Shown here piece by piece: positions 1 to 9,415 of a DNA stretch of 64,000 nucleotides. Position 1 is the stretch's first letter; each line of letters opens with the position of its first letter. Under the pieces are notes generated by a model. That model was not told where the DNA came from. It saw only the letters and a program-made list of their open reading frames with translations, and made no database searches. The stretch covers positions 1 to 64,000 of the forward strand of contig NZ_JADEWO010000010.1 of NCBI RefSeq assembly GCF_015207605.1, read 5' to 3'. The stretch is from Oculatella sp. LEGE 06141 (GTDB lineage Bacteria > Cyanobacteriota > Cyanobacteriia > Elainellales > Elainellaceae). Both the position numbers and the translations under genes were made by a program.

Positions 1-2
1 TG

Positions 3-116
3 TATCAAAAAGGTCGAAAAGTTGCTGAAGGTTTCAAAGCCAATATGAAGATTGTCTTCGACGAGCTTCTACCGCAATGGAATTACACAGCCAAACCAGA
101 ATTACAGGTTATTTAA
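3..116 (+). CDS. ISAzo13-like transposase, C-terminal end (gene runs off the left edge)
   Basis: An open frame enters from the left edge and ends at TAA 114-116. The 37 visible residues begin YQKGRKVAEGF and end with LLPQWNYTAKPELQVI. A YQKGRKV stretch followed by a terminal QWNYT motif is what I recall from the C-terminus of ISAzo13-family transposases. No catalytic residues can be seen because they lie outside the window, so intactness cannot be judged. The right end of the insertion sequence should lie just after position 116, where a decayed gene on the other strand is cut off. I see no obvious terminal inverted repeat without the other end for comparison. Confidence 0.6.
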   Translation, partial: YQKGRKVAEGFKANMKIVFDELLPQWNYTAKPELQVI

Positions 117-117
117 T

Positions 118-408
118 TCACGATCCTAAGTAAGTCAACGATTTGAAGCGAAGACCAACCACTTGCTCGTAAAACGGGTTTCATTTACAAAGCGGCGGAA
201 CGCGAACAATCGTACAGTTGAAAACTTTAATAGTTCGCTCGAACGGACAACGAGCTGGAATGAGATGGCAAAGCGATCGCGCTACTTGAGGATTACGGAT
301 TTCAATCGAGTTTAGCCACTGGCGCACAGGCTGAACGAAGAGAGCAACACGAATGACAGTTGGTTTATTCACAGTAAATGGCTGAGTGGCATGTGTGGAG
401 AATTTCAT
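118..408 (-). pseudogene. Broken Mo-dependent nitrogenase C-terminal-domain protein
   Basis: Reading leftward from ATG 406-408, the product starts MKFSTHATQPF and contains PVRQWLNSIEIRNPQVARSL, then CHLIPARCPFERTIKVF and PPLCK. This is the signature of the Mo-dependent nitrogenase C-terminal-domain family, small cyanobacterial proteins of unclear function despite the name. A TGA stop (181-183) then interrupts the frame. Beyond it the same frame continues NPFYEQVVGLRFKSLTYL, the expected family continuation. Relatives read PPLCKLNP here, so a Leu codon appears to have become TGA. The frame finally ends at 118-120 beside the transposase gene, and the usual C-terminal tail (about ADECGED) is missing. 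Both a nonsense mutation and a truncation, probably by the IS insertion, are visible. Readthrough is possible but unlikely. Confidence 0.75.
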
Positions 409-611
409 CCAAACGATAGATGAAAGAATGACCATTTCATTTCTCGTCCGATGGTCTCCAAGGTAGAACTGAAAAATGCAGAACTTGTGTAGAGCCAAAA
501 AAAGATTGCTGTGCGTTGCTGCTATGACGAGTAGAAATGGTGCTGGGTCTGCGATTCGGGCAGCACTCAACATTCGCACAATAAACTGACTTTGCAACCG
601 TTGGAACGGGG

Positions 612-992
612 TTACTCATCCCAACCTAGAATGGCCGAAATCTGACCGGGTAACTTCATCGCCTTAAACGGCTTGCCAATCACTCCCGCTACGGCCAGTT
701 CCGCAAACCGTCGCTGATCGGCAGCTTGCACCTTTGCGGTCATCAAAATAACCGGAATAGATTGAGTAACAGGATTAGCTTGCAACACTTGGAACGTCTG
801 CACGCCGTTCATATCTGGCATCATGACATCGAGCAAGATGACATCCGGCTGCTCATCGACAGCTTTGGCGACCCCTTCTTCTCCAGATGCGGCGATCGAC
901 ACATCCCAACCGCCAACCGTTTTGAGGGTGAGTTGAGCAACCGTCCGAATATCGTATTCATCATCAATGATCAGGATACGTTTAGTCGTCAT
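612..992 (-). CDS. CheY-like single-domain response regulator
   Basis: A 126-residue stand-alone receiver domain. The start [12 protein letters not shown] is chosen because the domain begins immediately after it; a start 10 codons upstream is possible but adds unrelated residues. Acidic pocket Asp10-Asp11, phosphoacceptor Asp55 in [14 protein letters not shown], the conserved Thr (MTAK) and Lys (GKPFK) are all present, so it should be phosphorylatable. There is no output domain. Its ATG lies inside the last codons of the upstream hybrid kinase (11-bp overlap), so the two are probably translationally coupled and functionally paired: the kinase is the likely phosphodonor and this protein a diffusible acceptor. 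The target is unknown. Confidence 0.93.
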   Translation of the reverse strand: MTTKRILIIDDEYDIRTVAQLTLKTVGGWDVSIAASGEEGVAKAVDEQPDVILLDVMMPDMNGVQTFQVLQANPVTQSIPVILMTAKVQAADQRRFAELAVAGVIGKPFKAMKLPGQISAILGWDE

Positions 993-3900
993 GGGTACCG
1001 TCTTCCTTCTTACCTTGAACAATGCGGTTGAGCAGGTTGATCACTCGCTGTTCAAACTCTTGCGGAGTAATGCGTCCTTTCGTCAAGAAGAGTGTTTGCC
1101 CCAGTTTTAACCGTTCGCGATCGCCATCATCCAGATCATGCGCCGTATACACCACCAGAGGCACCTGACACAGCCGGTTGTGCTGCCGCAACCAGTCTAC
1201 AACCGCAAAACCATTGTATTCGGGCAGCCCCAGGTCAAGCACGAGCAAATCGGGAATGATACGCTGGCTTAACTGAATCGCCTCCTGCCCCGTTTGAGCA
1301 TGAAATGTTTCAACGCGGTGACGAGAAAACATCGCCACGAGCAACTGTGCCAAATCCATATCATCTTCAACCACCAGAACTTTGATGGTCTGATTGGGGC
1401 TGCTCAGCGCTTTCTCCAAGGCCCGGTCTAACACCCGCGGGTTGGGCGGTTTTACAATCCAGTCACTAACGCCCGCAGGAGGAACAGCTTTAGCATCTGG
1501 AAAGACTCCACTCAAAATGATGACTGGAATAGCTTGGGTTGCCGACTGTTGCTTTAAAGTAGCCAGCGTTTCCCATCCATCCATGTCGGGCATCATCAGG
1601 TTAAGCAAAATCACATCGGGTGGGTGGATGGCAGCCTGTTCCACCGCTTCATACCCTGAGGCAACCGTTAGCACCCGGTAGCCTTGCCGTTCTAGCATCA
1701 CTTTCACCACCGTTCGGATGGACTCATCATCATCGCAAAGCAGCACGAACGGCTGACGGTGGCGGATGGCAGATCGAGGCAGGGAGGAAGACTCTTGGGG
1801 TAAACGGCGATCGCTCGTTGACTCTAAAACCAGAGGTGCAGGCTGCACCGGTTGGGAAAGGGGAAGAGTGAAGTAGAAGGTGCTGCCTTCTCCCAGAGTG
1901 CTTTCAACCCAAATTTGGCCGTCGTGATGCTGCAAAATGCTGCGACAAATCGACAACCCTAACCCCGTTCCACCTTTCTGGCGCGAATCGGACGCATCAA
2001 CCTGGTGAAAGCGCTCAAAAATAGACTCAAGTTGATCAGGCGGAATACCGCGCCCCTGGTCTTTAACTTGAAACCGAATCGCCCCGGTTCCCGCTGCCTG
2101 CTGCGTGACCTCAGCCTTTAGCCAAACCGTACTGCCGCGCGGCGAAAACTTGATGGCGTTGCTGAGTAAGTTTGTGAGTACCTGAATGATGCGATCGGGA
2201 TCAGCCCAGAGAGGCATAGCCAGGGAAGAAACTACAAGCGACACTCCTGCTTTTTCAGCGATGTCTTGCAGTGCTTCTACCGTCTGCTGAATCAACTCAG
2301 ATGTATTGCAGGCTTGCCTGGTCATAACAACCTTGCCTGACTCAATGCGCTCAATATCCAAAATGTCATTAATTAAACGAACCAACCGATCGGTATTACT
2401 CGCGGCAATGGTTAACATCTGCTGAGCGTCGTCCGGCTGGTTGTGCAAAACGCCCTCCGCTAGCAGGTCTAATGCAGCCGAAATAGCCGTGAGAGGGGTT
2501 CGCAATTCGTGGCTCACCACCGAAACAAATTCATCCTTCAACCGCTCAACTTCACGGCGATCGCTAATATCTTTAACAAAACAGTAATGACCCATAAATT
2601 GCTGTTGCGGGTCAAAGCGGGCAATCAACATTACCTGTTTATCAAACACAGTGCCATCACTGCGGATGCCTCTGGTATCCAGCTCTACCTTGCCGTGGGT
2701 CAACATCTGTTGATAGGCTGCTTTCAACATTTCAATATCATCGGGATAAATTGTTTGTTCCCATTTCATCCCGATCAATTCATTGGGCGAATAGCCTAGC
2801 ATCCTGGCATAGGCAGAATTAGCCTGGATGTAGCGTCCTTGTCTATCCAACTGAGAGATGCCTTCTACTGCACTTTCAAGGGCATTGCTCAGGTTATGAA
2901 GTTCCTCTTCTGCTCGTTTGCGTTCACTAATATCAAACAGGGTCGAGCGGCTGGTTAAAAAGCGCCCGGCATCATCCTTAATCGCTGTCGCATTCAGGAA
3001 TACAGGCATCGTTGTGCCGTCTTTGCGGATCAGTTGAAACTCTAGATCATTGATCCAGCCCTGCTCGACAAAACGAGGAAAATTGTCCTGGAAAACGAGT
3101 TGGCTTTCAGCCGTGAGAAAATCAGTGAATTTCTTCTGGCCAACCACCTCATCGCGGGCGTAGCCCAACCACCGAAGTTCCGTATCATTCATGCCCACGA
3201 TGTTGCCATCTTCATCTAGTGAGTGATAGCCGCAGGGAGCATTGTTATACAGATCATGAATCTCTGCTGCCGAGCGGTGTAAAGCCTCCTCGGATCGCTT
3301 GCGCTCGGTGATGTCACTGCCAATACCTAAAAATCCGGTGATAGTATTTTGGGCATCGCGCAGAGCCGTGATAGATAAAAGCACTGGAAACTGCGAACCG
3401 TCTTTGCGAATGTAGATCCATTCCTGCTCGTCTATTTCTCCCCGTTTGGCCTTTGCTACAAAAGTATCCAAACCGGGTTCGATCGCCTCTCCTAACTCGG
3501 CAGACAATAGAGTTGCCCGTTGCACCACTTCATCCCAATCATGGATTAGAGCTGGTGTCGTTTTTCCCACAACCTCTGCGGCTGTATAGCCCAACCATCG
3601 CTCTGCGGCTGCGTTGAATGTCAGGATCATGCCGTCCAGCGTTGTAGAAATGATTGAATAGTTGGCGCTATCCAGAATCGCCTGCCAGAGAGTCGTTGTC
3701 TCCTGTAACTCTTGTTCTGTCTGTTGCAGTTCAGCCGTTGTTGCGGCCAGGTCAGCTAAGTTGCGCCGTAGCTCCAGTTGCGAGATCACCTGACGGCTCA
3801 GTGCCCGCAATGCCTCAACTTGCTCTGTGCTGAGGTGTCGTGGGACGCGATCGATCGCACACAGCGTTCCCAGAGCGTACCCATCGGGGGTGACCAGAGG

Positions 3901-4248
3901 CGCACCAATATAAAACCGGATATTCGGCTCAGATGTAACCAACGGATTCGTTGCAAACCGCTCGTCGAGCAATGTATCTGGCACAATCAATACATCATCG
4001 GGTTGCAAGATTGCATGGGCACAAAACGCCAGATCGCGGGGGGTTTCAGTTGCGCTTAAACCCACTTTGGCTTTGAACCACTGGCGACAATCATCAATCA
4101 GGCTCACCAAGGCGATCGGTGTTCCACAAATATAAGCGGCAAGCTGCGTTAGATCGTCGAACGCCGCTTCTGGAAGCGTATCCAGAATCTCGTACTGGCG
4201 CAGGATATCCAGCCTTGCTGCTTCGTTATCTGGTAATGGAGCGTTCAT
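982..4248 (-). CDS. Hybrid sensor histidine kinase GAF-PAS-PAS-PAS-HisKA-HATPase-REC-REC
   Basis: A 1088-residue soluble multi-domain kinase with no membrane segment. Domains in order: GAF (about 20-165), three PAS domains (about 185-315, 330-445, 450-565), HisKA with phosphorylated His580 in [13 protein letters not shown], HATPase (about 680-800, with NAIKF, DQGRGIP and GGTGLGLSI boxes), then two receivers (about 832-948 and 955-1075). The first receiver has Asn883 where the phosphoacceptor Asp belongs ([11 protein letters not shown]), although its acidic pocket DDD and Lys are kept; the codon is AAC on the minus strand at 1602-1600. The second receiver keeps Asp1005 and Lys1057. The first receiver is therefore probably a non-phosphorylatable pseudo-receiver. 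The ligands of the GAF and PAS domains cannot be read from sequence. It overlaps the downstream CheY-like gene by 11 bp. Confidence 0.95.
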   Translation of the reverse strand: MNAPLPDNEAARLDILRQYEILDTLPEAAFDDLTQLAAYICGTPIALVSLIDDCRQWFKAKVGLSATETPRDLAFCAHAILQPDDVLIVPDTLLDERFATNPLVTSEPNIRFYIGAPLVTPDGYALGTLCAIDRVPRHLSTEQVEALRALSRQVISQLELRRNLADLAATTAELQQTEQELQETTTLWQAILDSANYSIISTTLDGMILTFNAAAERWLGYTAAEVVGKTTPALIHDWDEVVQRATLLSAELGEAIEPGLDTFVAKAKRGEIDEQEWIYIRKDGSQFPVLLSITALRDAQNTITGFLGIGSDITERKRSEEALHRSAAEIHDLYNNAPCGYHSLDEDGNIVGMNDTELRWLGYARDEVVGQKKFTDFLTAESQLVFQDNFPRFVEQGWINDLEFQLIRKDGTTMPVFLNATAIKDDAGRFLTSRSTLFDISERKRAEEELHNLSNALESAVEGISQLDRQGRYIQANSAYARMLGYSPNELIGMKWEQTIYPDDIEMLKAAYQQMLTHGKVELDTRGIRSDGTVFDKQVMLIARFDPQQQFMGHYCFVKDISDRREVERLKDEFVSVVSHELRTPLTAISAALDLLAEGVLHNQPDDAQQMLTIAASNTDRLVRLINDILDIERIESGKVVMTRQACNTSELIQQTVEALQDIAEKAGVSLVVSSLAMPLWADPDRIIQVLTNLLSNAIKFSPRGSTVWLKAEVTQQAAGTGAIRFQVKDQGRGIPPDQLESIFERFHQVDASDSRQKGGTGLGLSICRSILQHHDGQIWVESTLGEGSTFYFTLPLSQPVQPAPLVLESTSDRRLPQESSSLPRSAIRHRQPFVLLCDDDESIRTVVKVMLERQGYRVLTVASGYEAVEQAAIHPPDVILLNLMMPDMDGWETLATLKQQSATQAIPVIILSGVFPDAKAVPPAGVSDWIVKPPNPRVLDRALEKALSSPNQTIKVLVVEDDMDLAQLLVAMFSRHRVETFHAQTGQEAIQLSQRIIPDLLVLDLGLPEYNGFAVVDWLRQHNRLCQVPLVVYTAHDLDDGDRERLKLGQTLFLTKGRITPQEFEQRVINLLNRIVQGKKEDGTHDD

Positions 4249-4807
4249 CGTTTCGTCTTCACCCAGTTCACCTGAGTTGTACTACCTGGTGCGAGGCTCA
4301 TTCGGTGCGAGGTTCATTTTCAGTGTATTTTGCTCTCAATTCATGATGCTCAAGTCACCTTCATTGAAATGTATCGAACCGTTCGGGCAATTCATGGCAC
4401 CCCTGTGGCATCCATGCCATCCATGCAAAGCTGCATTACATCTGATTACATCCGAGTGTATGTGTTGATCCTACTGTAGAAGCGATCGTGGCTGATAGCG
4501 GGGAAGGGGGCGATCGTAATAAAGCGCTGCTACAGCAACATAAACCCTTCTGCTACGCCCCACGGCTTGAGGCTTACTAACCCACTGTCAAAGGTACCCT
4601 CGCGGGTAATTTTAGAGTTCGGGTTCGGACTCTAGGATGAAAAGCAGATGATTTAGTCCGTTTTTATACAGTTTCCCTCAGGAATTCGTCGTAACCACAC
4701 GAACCAACACCGCAAAATTCCTGCCCGGGTTACAACCCACCGCTGGGTTTGCTGAACTCAAAAGCTACATTTCAAAACGCGAAAATAGCATATACAGAGG
4801 AATCACT
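4249..4807. other. Intergenic region between divergent kinase and peroxidase genes
   Basis: About 560 bp with no convincing coding frame on either strand. It must hold the promoters of the leftward kinase operon and the rightward peroxidase gene. HIP1-like cores are present. The only clear signal is AGAGG at 4796-4800, a good ribosome binding site for the peroxidase ATG at 4808. I see no riboswitch-like or repeated element. Confidence 0.5.
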
Positions 4808-6466
4808 ATGCCACGCTTACTTCATGGCGCGACCATTACGCTGGAAGCGTATCAACGTGCCGTTGATGCCCTTGCCAACTGTAGCAAAGATGTGCCGCTT
4901 GTGTTTGCTGCGGTATTGCCGGTTGACCTGCAAGACTTTGACTTCCTATTTCCCCATCTTCAGCACGATCCGGCCAATCTACTGCCCGAATCACCCGAAA
5001 CCCGAAACAACCTCGTCCGCCTGGGGCAAACCATGCGCGATACGGGCGAGAACGTAGCCAGTACAGGTGATTCTGATATTCCTGCCGCCTACACTTATCT
5101 GGGGCAATTTATTGATCACGATGTTACCCTCGAAACGGTATCAGAGCAGCTACAAAAAGTCACCGATCCAAACCTGAAACCGCTGCCGCTTAGCGAAGTA
5201 CAGGCCAAAATTCGCAACAGCCGCACCGCAACCCTGGATTTAGATAATGTTTACGGTTTACCCGCACCTCGCGACCCGGCTAACAACGAGAAGATGCAGG
5301 TGGGTACGGTAACGAAGCTTAATGGCAATGCAAAACCGTTGCTTCGTCCACCCGGAAAAGAGGATGATAACGATGTGCCGCGTGAACCAAAAAACGACGA
5401 CCCAGCACGCGATCGCGCCGCCCTAATTGGCGACCCGCGTAACGACGAAAATACAATTATTGCCCAACTTCACACCGCGTTTCTGCGGGCGCACAATGCC
5501 CTGGTCGATCAAGGCAAAACCTTCAGTGAGGCACAAACGCTGCTGCGTCAGCATTACCAACACATTGTCCTTCACGATTTTCTCAAACGAATTGTAGACC
5601 CACAGATTGTGGACGACATCCTTGAGAACGGCAACCAAGTGTATGACGCGAACGCTAAACGCTTCTTCCTGCCGCTAGAGTTCACCGTGGCGGCCTATCG
5701 GTTTGGGCACAGCATGATCCGAACCAGTTACGACTTTAACCTCAATTTCAACACCAGCGGTGAACCCGGTACGGTTCCAGCCACACTTGGGCTGCTGTTT
5801 ACCTTCACCGCATTGAGCGGACAACTCGGCAACCAGCAAACCGGGGAGAATGATACGCTGCCTGAAAACTGGATAGTTGAATGGGAAAACCTGATTGACG
5901 CTGGCAAGCCCTTTAACAAAGCGCGTCGCCTCGACACCAAGCTCGTTGAACCTCTGTTTGAGCTAACCGATCTGCGCGGCAATCAACAGCCCGGAGATAA
6001 TGCCCGTTTGGCGGTGCGAAATCTGCTGCGCGGTTACTTGCTGCGGATGCCCACCGGACAGGCAGTTGCCCGTGCCCTGCAACAAAAGCTGAAGGGACGC
6101 ACCATTCCAGTGTTGACCCCACAGCAACTGATTGAGGGAGCCGCCAGCGACGAGCAGGCCAACGTGCTTCAAGAAGCTAACTTCCTGGAGCAAACTCCGC
6201 TCTGGTATTACATTCTGGCAGAGGCTTCGGCGATCGCAGATGGCAAACATCTTGGCCCCGTTGGCGGCACCATTGTCGCAGAAGTGCTAATTGGCCTGAT
6301 ACGTCGTAGTGAAGACTCCATCCTCAGCCATACCGACTGGACACCATCCTTACCCTGTGCCCAATCTGGACACTTTACGCTGGCAGACTTGTTAACGTTT
6401 GCGGGTGTTCTCTCGTCTAGCAGTCCAGTGGGCGCAACGGGCGAGTCCCACCGCTGGGGGAAATAA
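4808..6466 (+). CDS. Animal-type haem peroxidase (peroxidase-cyclooxygenase superfamily)
   Basis: A 552-residue protein. The haem-site residues can be located by comparison with myeloperoxidase and lactoperoxidase: Asp103-His104 in GQFIDHDVT (distal His and the ester-forming Asp), Arg211-x-x-Glu214 in GDPRNDEN (catalytic Arg and the ester-forming Glu), and proximal His301 in AYRFGHSMIR. The segment after RNDEN, with LHTAFLRAHN, also follows the family pattern. It should oxidise halides or organic substrates with hydrogen peroxide, and both ester-forming acids needed for covalent haem are present. There is no N-terminal signal peptide, no RTX repeats and no dockerin-like tail, so the location is unclear. 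AGAGG lies 8 bases upstream of the ATG. It is transcribed away from the kinase operon and converges with the regulator at 6575. Confidence 0.93.
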   Translation: MPRLLHGATITLEAYQRAVDALANCSKDVPLVFAAVLPVDLQDFDFLFPHLQHDPANLLPESPETRNNLVRLGQTMRDTGENVASTGDSDIPAAYTYLGQFIDHDVTLETVSEQLQKVTDPNLKPLPLSEVQAKIRNSRTATLDLDNVYGLPAPRDPANNEKMQVGTVTKLNGNAKPLLRPPGKEDDNDVPREPKNDDPARDRAALIGDPRNDENTIIAQLHTAFLRAHNALVDQGKTFSEAQTLLRQHYQHIVLHDFLKRIVDPQIVDDILENGNQVYDANAKRFFLPLEFTVAAYRFGHSMIRTSYDFNLNFNTSGEPGTVPATLGLLFTFTALSGQLGNQQTGENDTLPENWIVEWENLIDAGKPFNKARRLDTKLVEPLFELTDLRGNQQPGDNARLAVRNLLRGYLLRMPTGQAVARALQQKLKGRTIPVLTPQQLIEGAASDEQANVLQEANFLEQTPLWYYILAEASAIADGKHLGPVGGTIVAEVLIGLIRRSEDSILSHTDWTPSLPCAQSGHFTLADLLTFAGVLSSSSPVGATGESHRWGK

Positions 6467-6502
6467 GCGTTTCCATTAGCAGGTTATAGCAGGTTAACAG
6501 TG

Positions 6503-6520
6503 GGGGCAATGCCATGCCCC
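6503..6520. terminator. Weak hairpin between convergent genes
   Basis: GGGGCA and TGCCCC form a 6-bp GC-rich stem around a 6-nt loop. It lies between the convergent ends of the peroxidase (6466) and regulator (6575) genes. No U-tract follows on either strand, so a terminator role is a guess from position. Confidence 0.3.
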
Positions 6521-6574
6521 TACCCATGGCACCCCTCCACCGATGCAATTGAGCGCCACCGTTGCGACCAAAAC

Positions 6575-8947
6575 TCAGGTAGAGATGCCCCCTGTGCCGT
6601 TCGCCAGTAAGGTATCTGCCGCCTGATACAAAGCGTGGAGGTCGGTGCCATCCTGGGGATACTGCACCACACCAGCACCGAAGGTAGCTTGAAACCGAGC
6701 GCCATTTGCAGCTCTAAACGTATATTGATGCAGCTTCTCCAGCAGAGTAAAGAGGCGCTTCGTGCCCTCAGCTTTGCTCATACCAGCCATGCCCACCACA
6801 AATTCGGTGCCGGCCCAGCGCGAAACGACATCCTCACGGTGGAACGTGTGGCGCAACAGCTCTCCAAAGCGCGACAGTACTTCATCTCCTGCCGCATGAC
6901 CATAGTGCTGATTGATATCCTTCAGACCGTTTAGCTTGAGGATGGCAAAGCAAATGGGCTGCTGGCAATGTCTACTCCATAGGAGAAACTCAGTCAGGGT
7001 TTGCATTGATTTGCGGCGATTAGCAATGCCAGTGAGCGCATCCGTTTCCGATAGCGTTCTGAGCAGGCGCGATCGCTCCAGGCGGTTGAGAATTCGAGTC
7101 AGCAGTTCTGGCCCCACAATCGGCTTACAAACATAGTCATCTGCTCCGGCAGCAAAGACCTGATGCATGGTTTCAGCATCGGTATGAGCCGTGAGAAACA
7201 AAATAGGCAAGCCGCTCCAGCGAGGGTCGTTGCGAACCACCTGACACAGATCAATGCCGCTGATGTGAGGCATTTCAACATCCAGAATCAACAGGTCGGG
7301 CAGCGTCGCTTCTAGCGTTTCCAGAAACAACAGCGGATTGTCGAGAACAGACACATAAAACCCCCAGGGCAGCAACAACCGCTGTAGTGCAGTTAACACC
7401 TGCGAATCATCGTCTACTACCAGAATCATCGCTTCGGTTGGATGCGTCTGTTGCAGAAGTTGATGCACGGCTTCGAGCACATGCGTTGCCGGGGTTGGTT
7501 GCTGTAAGATCCGGCATCCAGCCAAACGAGTCGCTCTGACGCGATCGATCAAACTAGTCTGAGTAGCCAGCACCACAGTGGGTACGGGGGGCGTACAGGC
7601 ACCCAACTCGGCTAACAAGGTGAGGTGATTCTGCATAGAATCAGTCGTCGCAAAATCCAGCAAAACCGCGTCGGGGCGCTGCTCCGAAATTTGCTCCCTT
7701 GCCGCCACGGGGTTAGAGATAACGCGCGATCGCATTCCCCAATGGGTAGCCTCTGTCGCCAGTTGCTCGGCTAGTGTCGCGTCTGAACCAACAATCAGCA
7801 GCCAGTGCCCGTCGCCAGATGCACCAGTCGCAGGCGGTTCAGGCGGCTGTGGGCTATTCATACGCTGCACTTCCTGACGCAACGCCACCACCAGTTGCGA
7901 GAGCTGCTGCACTTGTTGTGGGGTGAGCACCAGCCCCAGTTCAAACAGGGGTTCGATTGCTTGAGCCAGACGGGACCCTTCATCGGACTCAAACATGCCC
8001 AAGGAACCGGCCAGCTTATGCGCCTCCCATTCAGCCTGATGCCGCACCTCCTCACTCAGTTGATTCTGGAGCAAGAGCTGGATGGCGTGTTCAAGGATAG
8101 CCACCCGGCGATCGATACTCTCTTTAACCTGTTGCCAAATGCTAGCCATTCCGGGTGGAGACTGCGATGCCGCGTTGGTTGAACTCGAGGTTGGCGGATG
8201 CTGAGAGTCTGCGGCTTGCTTGGACTCTTGACCATCAACCGGTTTAGCGGTTTTGGTTCGTTTACTAACCGCTTGGGTGGGCTTGAGGCGGTAGCCAATA
8301 CCGTAAACCGTTTCGATCGGATCAGCCAAAACCCTGGCGCTTTTGAGCTTTTGGCGCAACGCCTTGATGTGAGAGCGAATAGTATCTTCGGTTGGCGATT
8401 CTTCAAACGACCAGAGGTGGTCGATTAGCACACTGGTACTAAAAATACGATGCGGATTGCGTAAAAACAGCTCCAGCAACCCATATTCTTTGGGCGTTAG
8501 CCGCAGCAGTTGATCGTGACAGGTGACTTCACACACACTGGGGTCAAGCGTCAGGTTGTGCCATACCAGCAGCGGCGGCAAAGCAGCCCCTCCACGCCGC
8601 AGCAAGGCACGAATTCGAGCCAATAACTCTTGCAAATCAAACGGTTTAGCAACATAGTCATCTGCCCCTGCATCCAGACCCATCACTTTATTGGTGCTGG
8701 TATCTTGAGCCGTTAACAAAACAATGGGCGTTTGATTGCCCTGCGATCGCAACTGCCGACACAAACTAATGCCATCCAGGTTGGGCAGCATAACATCCAG
8801 CAAAATCAAGTCATAGGTGAAGGATTCCAGCCGTTCTAACCCCACTCGACCATCCGTAACCGTCTCAACCGAGTAATGTTGATCGATCAGGGCTTTGGTC
8901 AATGGTTCAGAAATGAGAGCATCATCCTCAACCAATAAAATTTTCAT
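6575..8947 (-). CDS. Multidomain response regulator REC-wHTH-Hpt-REC-REC-GGDEF
   Basis: A 790-residue protein; start MKILLVEDD is chosen because the receiver begins there. Order: OmpR-type receiver (1-118, phosphoacceptor Asp51, Lys101), winged-helix DNA-binding domain (about 125-222, ending ETVYGIGYRL), Ser/Thr/Pro/Gln-rich linker, Hpt domain (about 275-365, His310 in AHKLAGSLGMF), a degenerate receiver (382-500, lacking the acidic pair and Lys), a normal receiver (506-625, Asp556, Lys608), and a GGDEF domain (632-785). The GGDEF signature reads AGTEF (712-716), and the usual Asp-x-Asp of the metal site reads Lys671-Leu-Asn673, so diguanylate cyclase activity is doubtful. The arrangement suggests a regulator that binds DNA and can also relay phosphate through Hpt. 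Other genes here that could feed it are the hybrid kinases. Confidence 0.93.
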   Translation of the reverse strand: MKILLVEDDALISEPLTKALIDQHYSVETVTDGRVGLERLESFTYDLILLDVMLPNLDGISLCRQLRSQGNQTPIVLLTAQDTSTNKVMGLDAGADDYVAKPFDLQELLARIRALLRRGGAALPPLLVWHNLTLDPSVCEVTCHDQLLRLTPKEYGLLELFLRNPHRIFSTSVLIDHLWSFEESPTEDTIRSHIKALRQKLKSARVLADPIETVYGIGYRLKPTQAVSKRTKTAKPVDGQESKQAADSQHPPTSSSTNAASQSPPGMASIWQQVKESIDRRVAILEHAIQLLLQNQLSEEVRHQAEWEAHKLAGSLGMFESDEGSRLAQAIEPLFELGLVLTPQQVQQLSQLVVALRQEVQRMNSPQPPEPPATGASGDGHWLLIVGSDATLAEQLATEATHWGMRSRVISNPVAAREQISEQRPDAVLLDFATTDSMQNHLTLLAELGACTPPVPTVVLATQTSLIDRVRATRLAGCRILQQPTPATHVLEAVHQLLQQTHPTEAMILVVDDDSQVLTALQRLLLPWGFYVSVLDNPLLFLETLEATLPDLLILDVEMPHISGIDLCQVVRNDPRWSGLPILFLTAHTDAETMHQVFAAGADDYVCKPIVGPELLTRILNRLERSRLLRTLSETDALTGIANRRKSMQTLTEFLLWSRHCQQPICFAILKLNGLKDINQHYGHAAGDEVLSRFGELLRHTFHREDVVSRWAGTEFVVGMAGMSKAEGTKRLFTLLEKLHQYTFRAANGARFQATFGAGVVQYPQDGTDLHALYQAADTLLANGTGGIST

Positions 8948-9218
8948 GGCGGTGGCTGACCGCAAACTAAAGAACGATTTAAAGAACAAACTAAATCTAG
9001 CTTGTTACACGTTCAGCCTAGCTTGAGTTAGGCTCTATGTTGCCCTGGCGTTGTAAATGTCAATCGTTCGGCCAGCAGAACCGCTCGATGCCGACGCGAT
9101 CGCCTCACGACCCACTAACAATGATGCCCTTGTGATTCAACCCCTTAGGGTAGAGGCATCACCCTCGGCAGCTCTTTAGGATAGGTCAATACACCTAGAA
9201 GCCTTTTAAGTGACTGCT

Positions 9219-9407
9219 ATGGATTTTAAGTACCGATGGAAAAATGGCGCTCCACCCAGCCGAGATCAGGCCGCAAAAAGCGGTGATCTGCTAGAAGAGA
9301 GCCAGTTTACTAGCAAAGAAGACCAGAAAACCGCTGAGGATACCGCTAGAAAACATTTGAATGTTCCTCTACGTCCCTCAGATGCCGACAAACCAACGTT
9401 GCCATAA
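9219..9407 (+). CDS. Small hydrophilic hypothetical protein
   Basis: A 62-residue charged protein beginning MDFKYRWKNGAPPSRDQAAKS. A GTG three codons upstream (9210) is an alternative start. It has no membrane segment, no cysteines and no recognisable motif; Lys, Asp and Glu are abundant and disorder is likely. It is transcribed away from the regulator at 8947 and ends 9 bp before the stop of the convergent prenyltransferase. There is no strong ribosome binding site. It could be a genuine small gene or a chance frame; I do not recognise a family. Confidence 0.45.
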   Translation: MDFKYRWKNGAPPSRDQAAKSGDLLEESQFTSKEDQKTAEDTARKHLNVPLRPSDADKPTLP

Positions 9408-9415
9408 ACGGCTCT

